NCBI GenBank assembly: GCA_028583415.1
Contig: CM053266.1
Coordinates: 97,020,377 to 97,084,376 of the forward strand
From: Protea cynaroides
Taxonomy: Eukaryota > Streptophyta > Magnoliopsida > Proteales > Proteaceae
Length of the DNA stretch: 64,000 bases
Direction: 5' to 3'
In this document: piece by piece, positions 11,061 through 20,925 of the stretch
Layout: each line of letters starts with the position of its first letter
Position numbering within the stretch: position 1 is the first letter of the stretch
The notes under the pieces: generated by a model
Databases searched by the model: none
What the model was told of the DNA's origin: nothing
Seen by the model: only the letters and a program-made list of their open reading frames with translations
Program-made: the position numbers and the translations under genes

Positions 11061-12593
11061 AGTTGTCACACCCCAATTCTGAACCAACTAGAATGGTGTG
11101 ATGAACCATTTATGATTCAACGGTTCAACCAGGATCTCGAATAGGCTGTGTCCCTTTTCTTAAACCATATACATCCACAACCATAATCAGAGTAAATAAA
11201 CAATAGTGTAAGTTTTTAATATTAATGAATTGAGTATCTATCAGTGATAACATAAAATAAAGAATCCAATTATCTCCAAAAACTAAGACATAAAAAAAAT
11301 TAAATAAATTAATCAATTAGATCTTCTAAATAATTCAACAAATAATCTAATCAAAGACGCATGAGTTGCACTCGTACGACGAATCATGAAACTCCATCAT
11401 AGCTTCTGCATCCATCGTCGCAATATATCCGTACATGGGAGCATTCATGTAATCTTCTACAGTAGGACCTGCATCATCAACTAGCAATATTCGACGTCGA
11501 AAGGGTGAACACACATCATGGCTCAATGAGCAAACTAAACAATGCAACAAACATATGCATGCATTCAATTCATACCTTTGGTCAGGTTCATAAGTTTGTA
11601 ATGTGCAATAGAAAGGATAGGTGGCCGCCGCACCTCTATACACGAGTGTGTGAAGCCACCCAATGGATCAAACACCATTGCCATCCCACATGCACCCATC
11701 ATGGAATAGAGATAGAGCTAAAGTGCCCAGATCAAACACCGCATGACACTTCCATTGATGCCCTACCCATACCAACACGTAAGCACCTATTGGAGAGGGC
11801 TTGAAAACTGGGCTCGCAACTAACCAATCGTAATGTCAAACAGTGTATCCAAGGCCTCACCCCAGCATCCCTTAATACGTCCATAGAGATAGATCTAAGG
11901 CCCCCTGGCAAAGTCAGAGACTACACGGTCCAAGACCACCTCCCCTGATGCCCTACAATGTAATAGTTCTACTAAGGTAATGGCGATACAACGATGTCAA
12001 TGGACAAGACTTGAGTAGAGATAGAGCTAGAGTCTAGTGACTAGGATGAACCACAATGTCATGTCCTCCCCATGATGCCCCACTCGCATCAAGCACACTA
12101 ACCATGCACATACATTCACATGCCTATTCCTAGCATCATAATCATCATTAAGTTATAAATAAACTGATTTAAATATGCATGAACAGTAATAACAACAATA
12201 TTGGATGACATGTGATATGCACAATACAAGCATACAAGCATAAAATCATTCATGACATTGGACTCAATAAATAAAACAGTTTATTATTAGCTAATTAGTT
12301 TAAGTCTTGTTCCCTCACCTTTGATCGATAATAGATCCTCGTTCAAGCTTTGTAATTCACTCTTAGACCACTTGAAAACCTAATAAATTTGTAGATTTTA
12401 AATTAAAATTAATTCCCATGAGTTTAGACTAACAGAAACTGAGGGGTCACAGGTGTGGCAGCACATGTGGTCTTAGTTTCTGCTACCACAGGGTGTGGGG
12501 TCGCAGGGTGTGGTCGGACATACTCCGACCACACGTGCAACCACACCCTCCTTAGAAACTTCCCGAGGGCATGTGATCGGACATGTGTATCAT

Positions 12594-12613
12594 GTGTGGT
12601 CGCACGACCACAC
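12594..12613. promoter_or_regulatory. Inverted pair of the GTGGTCG motif in the A 5' LTR
   Basis: GTGTGGTCG and CGACCACAC form nine-base arms around CA. It is the clearest dyad within a block (12440-12715) holding roughly ten copies of the motif. A dyad like this suits a dimeric DNA-binding protein, but none is known for it here. Confidence 0.4.
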
Positions 12614-13095
12614 CCTCCCTGGAAACTTCTTGAGGGCATGTGCTCAGATATGTGTATTTCGTGTGGTCGCCCATCATGCGACCACACGTACGACCACACT
12701 TGTGATGGTCGATCTTTCACTCTCAATTCCAATCCTCCATGTTTGGATTCGTTGGCCTATCATCATGGTCCTTCCTACAGTTGTTCTATGGATCAAAACT
12801 AATATTTTACCATCCATTGTCCACATAATTTCCTCTATCGATTCACTTGAAATTTGTCCATGGATGAATAGTATGGGTTTCTCCTAAATCCTATCTTCTT
12901 CATAAACTATTCTAGGCTCTCAATTTATCATGGAGAATATGTTCATACCTTAAGCTTGCTGAAGATTCAGAGTTTTCTCTGAATTTTCTTCCTCCTTAGT
13001 CTTCCTCTTCAATTTTTCTTCCCTTCCTTCTCTTTTCTTCTCTTTCTCTCACTTTCAGTTTGAGTTCTAAAAGAATGAAAGAGGCTAAGGGACAT

Positions 13096-13106
13096 CCTAT
13101 TTATAG
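13096..13106 (-). promoter_or_regulatory. TATA box of the A 5' LTR
   Basis: The minus strand reads CTATAAATAGG. Matching sites occur at the same place in the other LTRs of the family: 3445-3455 (A 3'), 33895-33905 and 24112-24122 (D), 45804-45814 (B) and 56795-56805 (F). About 90-240 bp upstream on the minus strand (13196-13335) is a block of GTGGTCG/CGACCAC motifs. Transcription would run leftward through the rest of the LTR. Confidence 0.65.
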
Positions 13107-13467
13107 AGGAAAACCCTCCATAATATGCCCTAATGAGTATAGGAAAGACCCTCCTTCGAATTAGGAAGGTTTCCTAATTTTCGGTTCTGATTGGGTTCGT
13201 GTGGTCGGAGGTGGGGTCGCAGAATCCGTCTACCACACCTTTTGAAATGTTCGACCACACGACCAAAATTCATGTGGTTGGACTATTTTGAGGTGTGGTC
13301 GGTCACACCTATTTAGGTATGTGACCACATGCTCATAATTGACTATTTTTGGGTTGATTTCGTACCTGTCTTGTGGTCTCTTCACGCACTTGGTTCACTT
13401 GGCTCGACCATGATAGGTAGACCTGATACAAGGTAATAAGTCCGGTTAGTTTGATACGGGTCTTACA

Positions 13468-13472
13468 AGTAA
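13468..13472. repeat. Target site duplication of element A, right copy (AGTAA)
   Basis: AGTAA follows GTCTTACA directly and matches 1427-1431. The sequence after it continues the antisense gene of element B. Confidence 0.93.
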
Positions 13473-13833
13473 AGGCATCATGGAGTGATGATGATGAAGA
13501 TGATGACCGGATGTACATGGATGTAAATGCCATCCTCCTTCATCACCGTAGCATTCTACAGGAGCTAGTCCTTCTCAAACTTCTTACTCAGCTGGCCCTT
13601 GGCGCCCACCACTAGATGACATGATGGTGCTACTATGTAAGATTCACAACACTTAGCATGCTACATGTCAGTGGGTATGAGAGATCCTAGAAGCTCAGTG
13701 CACGACTGATGGGCGAGTGGTGAGTCTCGCCGATAGTCTCCCAGCGACTCAGACATAGGTAGCCTGGCTAATGAGGGTATATGTCGAGGGTCGTGGTCGA
13801 GACTGAGAGCCTCCTCCTCCTCCAGAACCGTGA
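13473..13833 (+). pseudogene. Antisense ORF of element B, 3' portion
   Basis: This continues the frame cut at 1431 by element A. It has an acidic stretch with DDDEDDDRMYMDV, as in the D copy (DDDRMYMDVDS), then a region related to the D coiled coil, and a tail encoding PPPPPEP before TGA at 13831. Several stops and shifts lie in between, so this copy is decayed more than A or D, as expected for the older host element. Confidence 0.6.
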
Positions 13834-14113
13834 TATGTTATATTTTCCTTTTTATTTGTATTACAGAGTAATTTTCCGGACTATGGACCGTACTCTGACT
13901 CTAGATGTACATCTTGTTATTTTAACTTCGGGTCTATATATAGATATATGCATATTGTTTCTCATTTACATATGTGTATTATATTCTTTCTTAATTTATG
14001 TCTCAATCAACATAGGTGCTTATGATGTGTTTGTATTAAAGCTTTTAAATTTATCTTAATTCAATTCATGACTCTTGTGGAAATATTTTGGTTTAATGGA
14101 GCACAGCCTGGGA
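13834..14113 (-). mobile_element. Element B, spacer between antisense gene and PBS
   Basis: It is A/T-rich and homologous by eye to 10785-11048 (A) and 31714-31978 (D): AGAGTAA followed by TGGACCGTACTCTGA, then a T-rich stretch. I see no reading frame with support. Confidence 0.65.
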
Positions 14114-14125
14114 GCTCTGATACCA
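14114..14125 (-). other. Primer binding site of element B (tRNA-iMet type)
   Basis: The minus strand reads TGGTATCAGAGC, three bases before the decayed LTR terminus at 14129. It fixes the orientation of B and shows that the LTR to its right is the 5' LTR. Confidence 0.88.
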
Positions 14126-14128
14126 AGC

Positions 14129-14415
14129 TCTCACACCCTAATTCTATACTAACCAGTGATGTAAACCGTAATGAGAACCAATGGTTCAAACCAGGCTCTC
14201 GTATAGGCCGTGTCTACCAGGTTAGACCAAGTACATTCCACCATAATAATCAGAGTAAATAAACAATAGCAGAAGTTTTTATTAATAATGAACTGAGTAT
14301 CTAATAGTGATAATAAATAATTAAATCTAATTATTCCCAAATAACTTAAGACAAAAAGTAAAATAATTAATTACATGTTCTAATAGTCTAAATAACTAAA
14401 CTAATCTATTCTTCC
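14129..14415 (-). repeat. 5' LTR of element B, left fragment
   Basis: It starts TCTCACACCCTAATTC (the family has TGTCACACCCCAATTC) and follows the A LTR for about 285 bp, to roughly A position 1720. It then stops abruptly at C-type gag sequence near 14420. The LTR resumes at 45027, about 900 bp further along the LTR consensus, so that stretch was lost. Confidence 0.82.
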
Positions 14416-14419
14416 ATTC

Positions 14420-15771
14420 CTTTGCAAAGTAATTCACTCCCTCAGCATCTATAATCTGATCTTACATTCCTTTCATTCTTCGAAGCAAATGCTCTACATT
14501 GTGCAACCGACTCATGATAGCTGAACTGGCCAAAAGTTTATCCACCTCTGATAGCTTACTGGGGGAAGGCTCCTAAATCACTATCTGGAGCGAAGGAGAT
14601 GCATTCATGGGGGTGGTTGGACCATTGCCCCCCCTCAGGTGAGGCTGTCGCATTAGAGGCTGATTCCGGCCCAATATTCATGTTTTGCTTGACCAATCCT
14701 ACAATGGCATGAATTGTTCGCTCTAAATTGGTAAGCCTGGGGGTCAAAATGGTGATTGGATCCTCTAGGGGCTCATGACGATCTTCTATCTCATGATCTT
14801 CCATTTCCTCTACCAGACTAACCGGCCCTCTAGGATATCCCTGGGTTGATTGAAGACTGGGGATTCTATGTAGTCTTCTAGAGGTGGGATCCCTTACCCA
14901 ATGGGATGTTATGTTTCAACTCTCCTGAAGGTGACTGGAAATATGGAACAGGTGGAACAAAGGTCAGGACTCTAACAGATAGGGAGAACCAAGAATAATG
15001 CATGCATCAAAGCTGACTCAACCAGACAAAGTCAGATCCTATGTAAGAACTCCATTAGTTAATCCTCGCCAATTTCGGCAATTCAGATTGATTCCTTGGT
15101 TGCTTTTCAGCAAGAGGGTATCTGTGAAACAGACTATACCTCTGGCTGAAACTCTAACCAAATGAACACATCGGGATTATTGGATTTGGGAGGGATTTAC
15201 CATCTGAAAGGACGCGCACAGGATATCAAAGAATTTTGATTCAATCTTGAACAAATGAGTGATGGCTTCATCAGTGACCACCTGCGTTGAGTAAGGTAAA
15301 ACTGGGTAAAGACAACACATAGGTGTTCAGGGATGAATGAAGCATACAAGTGTCAGTAATGTGATAATGGGACATGATAAGGCTACCTTCACAAGGATAA
15401 GAATGCCTATCACCATATGCACGATGAGTCAAAGACACCTACATCCCTTTATATACCCACATAGCCACGAGTACAGGCCAAGGCTATGGCTTCGCCTGGC
15501 AGGTCATTCAATATACACTGGAGCCCATTTCAGCTAACCACGAGGTTTGTAATAATAGTAACCAATATCTCGAGAACCATGATATCATTATACCATAAAA
15601 TAGTCAGCAATGTATACAATACACCTAAACAATCAAAGTTGAAGACCACTGTTTGCTACTTCTACACCTAGCTACAACCTAAAGCCCCAAGATACTAAAT
15701 TTATGCAATAAGGGAAAGGGATAGGGATTTACAATCTGGAGTCTGGCATGAATCCCCAGCGGAGTCACTAC
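14420..15771 (-). pseudogene. Truncated gag and leader of the second C-type copy
   Basis: This aligns with 40050-41392 of element C base by base with scattered changes. The frame 14804-14556 (MEDHEIEDRHEPLEDP, NMNIGPESASN) matches the start of C gag at 40426. The rest, to 15751, is leader without a supported frame. Its left end is cut inside gag at the junction with the B LTR. Its right end carries a PBS and joins the LTR at 15772, so that LTR acts as the 5' LTR of this copy. Confidence 0.8.
15753..15770 (-). other. Primer binding site of the truncated C-type copy
   Basis: The minus strand begins TAGTGACTCCGCTGGGGA, a mutated form of the PBS at 41374-41391. It lies next to the LTR end at 15772. 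Confidence 0.75.
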
Positions 15772-17804
15772 TGTGAGGACAAGGGAAAATCATTTGAAAT
15801 TTAATTATCCTCATTTTTAAAATTTAGTTTTCATGTAGTTAAATTTGTCTACCCTCATTACACTCAGACTGGGATCTAGAAAGTTCTCACCTTCAGATCC
15901 CATCCACTCATGCTAGTAGAGGGTAAGAAGACTGGAGTCGCCACCTAGATGAGGTCTATGACCTATAAATGATGTCCCTCAATGGAGGGACACTAATGAC
16001 TCGCAGAAATGGATTGGCTATCTCGTCTCACCAAAGGCAGGTAAGTGCCAAGCTACGAGTTGGGAAGGTGTAGACACCAAACTTGCCCGGTTGAACCGGT
16101 CTCCCAAAATCCTATCCTTTTCTACAATTTAGGAATGCTTGGGGCTATCTATCTAATTAAATTACAAGGTACAAGGAAAAGTCCTAATTTGATTTATAAT
16201 TCTTTACTAACTATGCATGGCATAAGCTGAACCTAAATAAATTAAACAAGAAAATAATTACAAAATGAATCAAAGAATTTAATGAATGACTTAATCATAC
16301 ATCAAAAGAAAGGACAAAAAGGTATATAACATATGACTGAGGTCAGGGAAAATCCCAAACCGCCTATGTATCCCTGTGTGACCAGAATCAGGCCAAACGT
16401 AGTTCAGGCGGGTGTGTACGTACAAGGTGTGTGTAAGAGAAGGATGCTCCCAAAATTTTGGAACGCATCCCAAGCGATGGATGCTCCCATAATCATGGAA
16501 CACATCCAATGGTGAGAGATGTACCCACAATAGTGGGATCCATCTTGGTGTTGAGGTACTCCCTATCACAAGGAAATCCCCTCGTTGAGGTAATCCCATA
16601 ATACATAGAACTTACCTCAATTTGACCGAGCGTGGAGCGACCAAACTCCCCCGCAGCCTACATATCCTTCGAGACCTCTGTCTCTCCAGAATCAGGTCAA
16701 GCGTATTTCCCATGGATTGGTGACCCATGGACACATGTGGCAACACTTAGGAAAGGCCAAATGCCTCAGCTCCCCATACACGGGGTTCACTAACATCTCA
16801 CTCATATCCCATATTAGAGATACCTAGATGGACCGTCCGTCGGGCCACCAATCCTATGCATGCATTTTCCCAATCGCACATTTTTCATTAATACATTTTT
16901 TATACAACGATTTCCCATACTCTTGGATCCAATTCTAGGGTTGGGTGTGCTCATTTTAAATGAGCCCACAAGGGGCAGTTGGACTCGTTGAAGTCCCCTA
17001 TCCAATCACATCTCATGAAGGGTGTCAAATATGCAAACGAAAATCAAGTTTAGCATAACCATTCCCCATTCACATCCATTAATCCAAGCATAAAACATCA
17101 AGTGTGGAAAGTTAACAAATTTGGTAACTCAAGCATATGTGGCAAAAATATAAACGATGTACACTAGGCTAAATTACCATGTAACACTAAAGGAATCACT
17201 CACATCTAACACTTAAACTCACTGTATAAACATTGAATGCCTCAAAATCTAGAGATTCAAGAATAATGATGGGAACAACAGTGGCTATCATCATAAACAA
17301 AGTAGAAGAAAAAAAATTGATATGAATTTACCTGTCAATCGAGATCGCTGGAAAGGAGAGGGAGGAAGACAAAAAATTCCTCTCCACCTACATGCTTGCA
17401 GCTCACCATCACAAAATCGCATCAGTTTCACCATTCTCTCTCCCTGGTTCTCTGATTTCTGTCCTCCTTTCCTGGCAGCTTCTGAATTTGGACCGGTGCA
17501 CAGTAATGGTGGGCTTCGTTCTTCTCGTTCTCACTGGCGATAGTAGTGGTGCTGCTCCTTCTTCCTTCACGACGGCGGCGACTGCGCTGCTGCCTTCCTC
17601 CTCCTCCAATGTTCTGATAGCCGAACCCACCCGAGAAAATGCCCTTCTCCTTCTCTTGTTTTCCTCTTCTCTGAACAGCTCTGGCCAAGACCATCTCTTC
17701 CTTACGAACCCTGCATCCTCGACTGCTCAAACCCCACTCTGAAAGCCCTTGAAATCCCAGGAAACCACTCTCTCAATCTCATCAATCACCTCTAGTTCTC
17801 GAAC

Positions 17805-17806
<2 letters not shown>

Positions 17807-17852
<46 letters not shown>
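17807..17852. repeat. (CT)n microsatellite in the shared C LTR
   Basis: An uninterrupted run of CT dinucleotides. The other C LTR has the same run at about 44428-44473, so it predates the two LTRs diverging. Confidence 0.95.
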
Positions 17853-17854
<2 letters not shown>

Positions 17855-18309
17855 TTTTCCCTCAGATTTTCCCCTTCCTTTCGCCTCCTCTAAACTCACC
17901 GTAGCCAAATCGCAAACCCCCCTTCTCCCTCTCCTCTTCTTCTCTTCACTTCCTTTGGATCGACAGCCTTCTTATCTCTTTTCTGGGCAGGTAGGGTGAT
18001 GGGGTGTCGATCAGAGAGGGGATGAAGGTGCTGAGGTGGCTGGGGAGAAGCCAGGAGTCCGGGGGCTTCTGGGGGAGGGATTTCAGGAGAAGAGTTCAGG
18101 TGTTGACCTCCCCTCTTCCCCTGCAACTCTCTCCCTCACCGCCTCTCTCATTCTCTGATTTTTTTCCTTTTCCATTCTCCTCTCTTCGATCCCTTCTTTT
18201 AGGGATCCGGATTGCCCCTCCCTTTTTTACTATTTTTTTCTCTCTTTTTTATTTTTTTATTTTATTAACCTCGTGTTGCTCGAATTGCCCCCACCCTTTT
18301 CTTCTTTTA

Positions 18310-18311
<2 letters not shown>

Positions 18312-18403
<92 letters not shown>
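18312..18403. repeat. Long (AT)n microsatellite in the shared C LTR
   Basis: About 46 uninterrupted AT dinucleotides. The matching place in the other LTR (about 44932-44945) has only about seven, so it expanded here. Open frames reading IYIYIY across it are artefacts. Confidence 0.96.
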
Positions 18404-18407
<4 letters not shown>

Positions 18408-18504
18408 TTATTTATTTATTTTTATTTTTTTATTATATATATAGATAACCGATAAAATTATTTTTTTCATTCATCATCATTAATTTTTCATTCATTTTTT
18501 TATT

Positions 18505-18507
<3 letters not shown>

Positions 18508-18553
<46 letters not shown>
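18508..18553. repeat. Second (AT)n microsatellite
   Basis: A second pure AT run, separated from the first by about 100 bp of T-rich sequence that the other C LTR lacks. It suggests local slippage and duplication. Confidence 0.93.
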
Positions 18554-18556
<3 letters not shown>

Positions 18557-18627
18557 CACCCCTCTCATTGCGTATGGTGCCCCAATGAGACGGAGATCCC
18601 CGCAGTGGCAAAATCTGGGTGTTGATA

Positions 18628-18784
18628 GATACCCCTCTTCAGTCGAGGTTATACCAATTGAGGCTGAAGACAAAAGGACCCCAGTTTTGCCACAACCATT
18701 ATTGGAAAGCAAAGAAAAACAAAACACGGGCTCTCTCGAGTAGCGGCCATGGTGACCTTGAAACTCTGAAAACGGACCCAACAA
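18628..18784 (-). mobile_element. Element C, 3' end between LTR and tandem repeat
   Basis: Next to the LTR the minus strand reads GAAGAGGGGTATC, a plausible polypurine tract. The rest is unique sequence leading into the 117-bp array. No coding signal is seen. Confidence 0.6.
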
Positions 18785-19490
18785 ACAAAATTGAGCTTTT
18801 ACGCATTTCATGGAAACACTCGGGGAGATTATTCCTCAACAAAGGAATCAAATCTCAAAAGTAAAACTGACACCCTGCACACGCGAGCCCCAAAGTCAGG
18901 ATCGAAGGCGAGCTTTCACGTATTTCATGGAACCACTCGGGGAGATTATCCCGCAACAACGGAACCAAATCTTAAAAGTGAAACTGACACATTGCACACA
19001 CGAGCCCCAAAGTTAGAATCAAAGGCAAGCTTTCACGCATTTAGCAGAACCACTCGAAGAGCTTATTCCTCAACAAAGGAATCAAATCTCAAAAGCGAAA
19101 CTAACACCCTACACATATGAGCCCCAAAGTCAGGATCATAGGCGAGCTTTCACGTATTTCACAGAACCACTCGGGGAGATTATTCCGCAACAACGGAACC
19201 AAATCTCAAAGGCAAAACTGACACCTCGCACACACGAGCCCCAAAGTCAGAATCGAAGGTGAACTTTCATGCATGTATCGAAACCACTCGGGGAGATTAT
19301 CGCGCAACAACATAACCAAATCTCAAAAGCAAAACTGACAGCTAGCACACACGAGCCCCAAAGTCTGAATCGAAGGCGAGCTTTCACGCATTTAGCGAAA
19401 CCACTCGGGGAGATTATTCCTCAACAAGGAATCAAATCTCAAAAGCAAAACTAACACCTCGTACACGCGAGCCCCATAGTCATAATTGAA
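18785..19490. repeat. 117-bp tandem repeat in the 3' region of element C
   Basis: The marker GAGCCCCAAAGT (or a one-base variant) occurs at 18885, 19002, 19119, 19236, 19353 and 19469: spacings of 117 four times, then 116. About six units are present, each also with CACTCGGGGAGATTAT or a near variant and a purine-rich CAAATCTCAAAAGC. Tat/Ogre elements are known to carry variable tandem repeats between integrase and 3' LTR, and such arrays can seed satellite DNA. Confidence 0.92.
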
Positions 19491-19863
19491 GACGAAAGGC
19501 CAGCCTCAATGAACAAGGACCGCATTAACGCGAACTGTCAAAACTCTCAGACAAAAGCTAGGAATTCCTATACTCAGTAGGACCCTAACCATAAGAGATT
19601 CACCGGCTATGCATGGGACGAATCGAAAAATAGGCAAGCTCAAGACAAACTACACAAGAGTTAAATACCTGAGGCAGATATCAAGCATCAATCATAAGAT
19701 AAATAAAGCATTAAATGGTGATTAAATAACTAAGATGAACAATGTGGAGATTTTCTTTCAAAGTCAGAAGCAAACATCACAATGCCAACGTACTAAATGT
19801 AAACATCAGTGCAATTAAGTACAGAACAATATTAATTCAGGTAACAAAGGACCTGGGATATCC
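19491..19863 (-). mobile_element. Element C, unique spacer
   Basis: A/T-rich spacer between the tandem array and the DUF7745-like gene. No reading frame or repeat that I can support. Confidence 0.5.
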
Positions 19864-20925
19864 CTAAGAGACAAACACTTGGATGGGGGAGACAACAGGT
19901 AGGGTTCTAGTCAAAACCATGGTAGACCGGTTCTCCCAGGCAGAGGCAATATTTTGAACCAGATCCGGAGTTAGCTCCCTGCAAGGCACTTGCTCATCAA
20001 GAGATTCATGTACAGGAGGTGGTAGGCCATGTTGTTGATGAAGTCGATTTGGAGAGTAGAACGTCGTATGTGTAAGACCCATAAATTGGACATGAGTGCC
20101 ACCCAGGGTGCTCGTCATGATATAATTCTCTCTCCACCAGCTACAACCGCACCGGATGTCTGTAGATCTGATCATGGCGAGCCGTTTTGGCCAATCTGTC
20201 TCTTTGTGGAAGTCCGCACCATTGGCCCTCCCCCAGTATTGGTTATATGTGAACTTAGGAACTTGTAGAGTTGGAATCAAACTCAATCTCTCTAGGAGCC
20301 AACACTACAGTAAATGCGGCGACCCTATGAATCAATCCAAATCAAACTTGCTGTTACGCCTTGCCATCACATCAAGGCCATTGAAAGTTTGTACCAATAT
20401 AGTTGGTATAATATCACCACCATCATTAGCATGGATAATGAGGTCCACCATGGCAGGGGACTTTGTGCGCTTTTGGCTTCTTAGCAAGTAATGAGCGATC
20501 ATGTAGTAGATGAATACTCTTCCTCTCTATACCTTTGCTTAGAAGTCCTCAGGGTCTTTGCATGCATACTTTTTAGTTATTTCATGGATGTCCAGTCCCC
20601 CATTCTTGAAGAAAACTTTAACTTCTTCCTTACTCCACTCGAAGTGTTCACGGATCTTCTGAGTGTATTTGCTCCGAAGCGGAGGTTTGATGATCCTCTC
20701 CCTGTAAGGGTACATCATACATACCCTGAATTATTCTATTGTAGGGCACATCATTGTATCACCAAATTTGAAGACTTGCATTGAGGGGTCCCAGAATTTG
20801 GCGACTGCTTTCAACAGACCAGGACAGAGGCGCATATTTTGAAGGCCACATAGGGCTTCGAGATGATATGGCTTTAAAGGTGAGGTATCTCTCCCAGAAT
20901 TAAACCTTCCCACTTCCTAAGACCT
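19864..20925 (-). pseudogene. DUF7745 / plant-mobile-domain-like gene inside element C
   Basis: Read on the minus strand, a nearly continuous frame with a few stops starts near 20913. It has KFWDPSMQVFKFGDTMMCPT, then SPAMVDLIIHANDGGDIIP, ILVQTFNGLDVMARR, and at the end HTTFYSPNRLHQQHGLPPP. The order and spacing are those of the plant DUF7745/plant mobile domain family (family recalled, not searched). These proteins often accompany Tat/Ogre-type elements in plants. It lies between integrase and the 3' LTR on the same strand as gag-pol, so it belongs to the element and is not a host gene. Stops after PTIE, in the middle and near FDLD make it non-functional. An accessory role is possible but unproven. 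Confidence 0.65.

Larger units (their letters stand above)
1432..13467 (-). mobile_element. Element A: full-length Tekay/Del-like Ty3/gypsy retrotransposon
   Basis: Two direct LTRs of 2385 and 2404 bp flank a 7.2-kb internal region, with a 5-bp TSD on both sides. The order on the minus strand is 5' LTR, PBS of initiator tRNA-Met type, an opposite-strand gene, a leader with a minisatellite, gag with a CCHC knuckle, protease (DSGATHSF), RT, RNase H, integrase, a chromodomain-like C-terminus, polypurine tract and 3' LTR. The integrase tail (VHDVFHISLLKKYV, then a segment rich in W and E) together with long LTRs fits the Tekay/Del chromovirus lineage. Many stops and frameshifts show it is dead. 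The two LTRs differ by several changes per 100 bases by eye, so the insertion is not recent. Confidence 0.93.
11064..13467 (-). repeat. 5' LTR of element A
   Basis: The termini are TGTCACACCCC at 11064 and GTCTTACA at 13467. It is adjacent to the PBS, so it is the 5' LTR in minus orientation and would carry the promoter of the element. It aligns throughout with 1432-3816. Motif-dense blocks lie at about 12440-12715 and 13196-13335. Confidence 0.93.
15772..18627 (-). repeat. Shared LTR of the C tandem (3' LTR of C, 5' LTR of the truncated copy)
   Basis: The termini are TGTGAGGACAAGG at 15772 and TGTTGATA at 18627. It matches 41393-45026 except for a missing segment of about 1 kb (the counterpart of roughly 42775-43805) and long TA runs near its right end. 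Gag with a PBS lies to its left. A purine-rich tract and the 3' region of C lie to its right (minus strand GAAGAGGGGTATC next to 18627). Proline- and serine-rich open frames at 17392-17742 recur in the other LTR with changes but look like chance frames in C/T-rich DNA. Confidence 0.85.

Noticed and set aside
13781..14059. Plus-strand frame of 92 codons following the B antisense gene
   Set aside because: It starts inside the decayed aORF in another phase and continues in A/T-rich spacer. A and D have no equivalent frame.
17392..17742. Open frame in the C LTR with a hydrophobic, signal-peptide-like start, also present in the other LTR at 44007-44309
   Set aside because: The two versions differ in length and end and lie in C/T-rich DNA where Leu/Ser/Pro-rich frames arise by chance. 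The minus-strand frame there is equally open. LTR homology explains the recurrence.
18004..18444. 146-codon plus-strand frame ending in a long IYIYIY tract
   Set aside because: It reads through the (AT)n microsatellite. The tract is repeat DNA, and the frame is missing in the other LTR.
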